Source: Verrucomicrobiaceae bacterium (lineage in GTDB: Bacteria; Verrucomicrobiota; Verrucomicrobiia; Verrucomicrobiales; Verrucomicrobiaceae). Taken from it: a DNA stretch of 64,000 bases. Location: positions 62,001 to 126,000 of the forward strand of contig JAIXZA010000016.1 of assembly GCA_027489965.1 (NCBI GenBank), read 5' to 3'. A program made the translations under genes and the position numbers. Numbering within the stretch: position 1 is the first letter of the stretch; every line of letters starts with the position of its first letter. Below are positions 63,208 to 64,000 of the stretch, piece by piece. The notes under the pieces were generated by a model, which saw nothing but the letters and a program-made list of their open reading frames with translations, ran no database searches and was not told the DNA's origin.

Positions 63208-64000
63208 TTAGTATTTGATGCAATAACGGACGCCGACGTTATCGGCTCTGGTTTCTTTGCCTCCAAAGGCATTCACTAAGAGGTTACTGCCGCTGGGTTG
63301 GACGGATAGGGATGGAGTGGGGGTGACGTCTAGTGCTGCGCCGTCTCCCCCAGCACCGAGAAGGTGATTGCCTCCATCGTCCTTAAACGGCGTCGTACTG
63401 AGACTCATGTTGAGGGTGCCGCCACCGACACCGTGTCCATGAGATTTGTCCTTGATGGCGTGGAGGTGGTTTCTCATCGTGTCAGACTGGAGGGTGCCTA
63501 CCGTTAGCCCGGTGTCTGATCCGCGCAGGAAGCGGCCGGTGAGGTCTGGTGCCTTAAAGGCAGTGCCACTTCCCCAGGTGTTGCCAATGGCGATGAAGAG
63601 TTCTGGGTAAGCTGCGGCCTGGAGGGTGCTGCCATCGCAGGGAAGATAACCCGCTGGGGGCTTGGCGTTGCCATAAGCGATGATGGTCCCAACCGGGGTA
63701 TTGTCCCGCGTATCATCCACCACCCACCATTCGTTGCCGCCGGCATTCTGGAGAGTGACACTTTCCCCTTTGACCTTAAGCCGGATGGGGCTGGTGGCAC
63801 CGTTGATCTCGCCGCCAGCAGGAGGGGCGATGGTGATCATCTGTGTCGTGTCATCGGTCTTAGAGATGAGTACCTCGTGGGAGTCGCCATTCACTGGCAG
63901 GTTGGCCAGGGTGCCGGTTGGACCTGCCGCGATGAGGTTGGTGCGTTGCGCGAGGGTCAAATTGACGGTGACAGCGCCGGATTCTTCCCTGCGGGTGGCG
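63208..64000 (-). CDS. Phage tail-collar-domain protein, paralog 3 (5' end beyond window)
   Basis: VGTIIAYGNAKPPAGYLPCDGSTLQAAAYPELFIAIGNTWG; VRYCIKY; frame stays open to 64000 with residues homologous to the paralogs. Confidence 0.8.
   Translation of the reverse strand, partial: ATRREESGAVTVNLTLAQRTNLIAAGPTGTLANLPVNGDSHEVLISKTDDTTQMITIAPPAGGEINGATSPIRLKVKGESVTLQNAGGNEWWVVDDTRDNTPVGTIIAYGNAKPPAGYLPCDGSTLQAAAYPELFIAIGNTWGSGTAFKAPDLTGRFLRGSDTGLTVGTLQSDTMRNHLHAIKDKSHGHGVGGGTLNMSLSTTPFKDDGGNHLLGAGGDGAALDVTPTPSLSVQPSGSNLLVNAFGGKETRADNVGVRYCIKY

Noticed and set aside
60313-63960. Prophage or phage-tail module
   Set aside because: Only tail-collar domains are present. There are no capsid, terminase, tube, sheath, baseplate, integrase or lysis genes, and the proteins are secreted.
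63208-63960. Start of tail-collar paralog 3 at 63960 as given in the ORF track
   Set aside because: The frame stays open to the window edge with residues homologous to the paralogs, so 63960 is an internal TTG codon.

Overview
The window is a chromosomal segment of about 64 kb, probably from a Verrucomicrobiota-like (PVC) bacterium. That placement is inferred from gene style (paired sulfatases, giant Ig/propeller secreted proteins); no phylogenetic test was possible. Four parts stand out. (1) 0-17 kb is mostly housekeeping: ispF, two sulfatases, FKBP, ppnP, rpsT, folP, PHP phosphatase, upp, and two YkuD proteins, one of which has lost the catalytic Cys. (2) 17.3-28.8 kb is a type I restriction-modification locus (hsdM-hsdS ... 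hsdR). Three consecutive single-HKD phospholipase-D-like genes and an inverted DUF3037-like/HipA-like pair are nested inside it. A 31-bp near-perfect duplication of the hsdS 3' end flanks the first PLD gene. (3) 30.3-42 kb is a minus-strand cluster with cytochrome c, SCO1, a heavy-metal-binding domain protein, a 1433-aa beta-propeller/diheme/Ig protein, a 1420-aa tandem-repeat protein and a His-rich putative barrel. The two giant proteins share a C-terminal module. (4) 50.4-64 kb is a minus-strand operon-like array encoding secreted proteins: three paralogous phage tail-collar proteins (two with visible Sec signal peptides), an ~2828-aa giant protein, a calcium-loop protein and a MORN-repeat protein. 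I see no CRISPR array, rRNA, tRNA or recognisable IS transposase. Candidates for an undescribed system are (a) the PLD/HipA-like cassette inside the type I R-M locus and (b) the secreted tail-collar/giant-protein array. All functional claims for these are inference.
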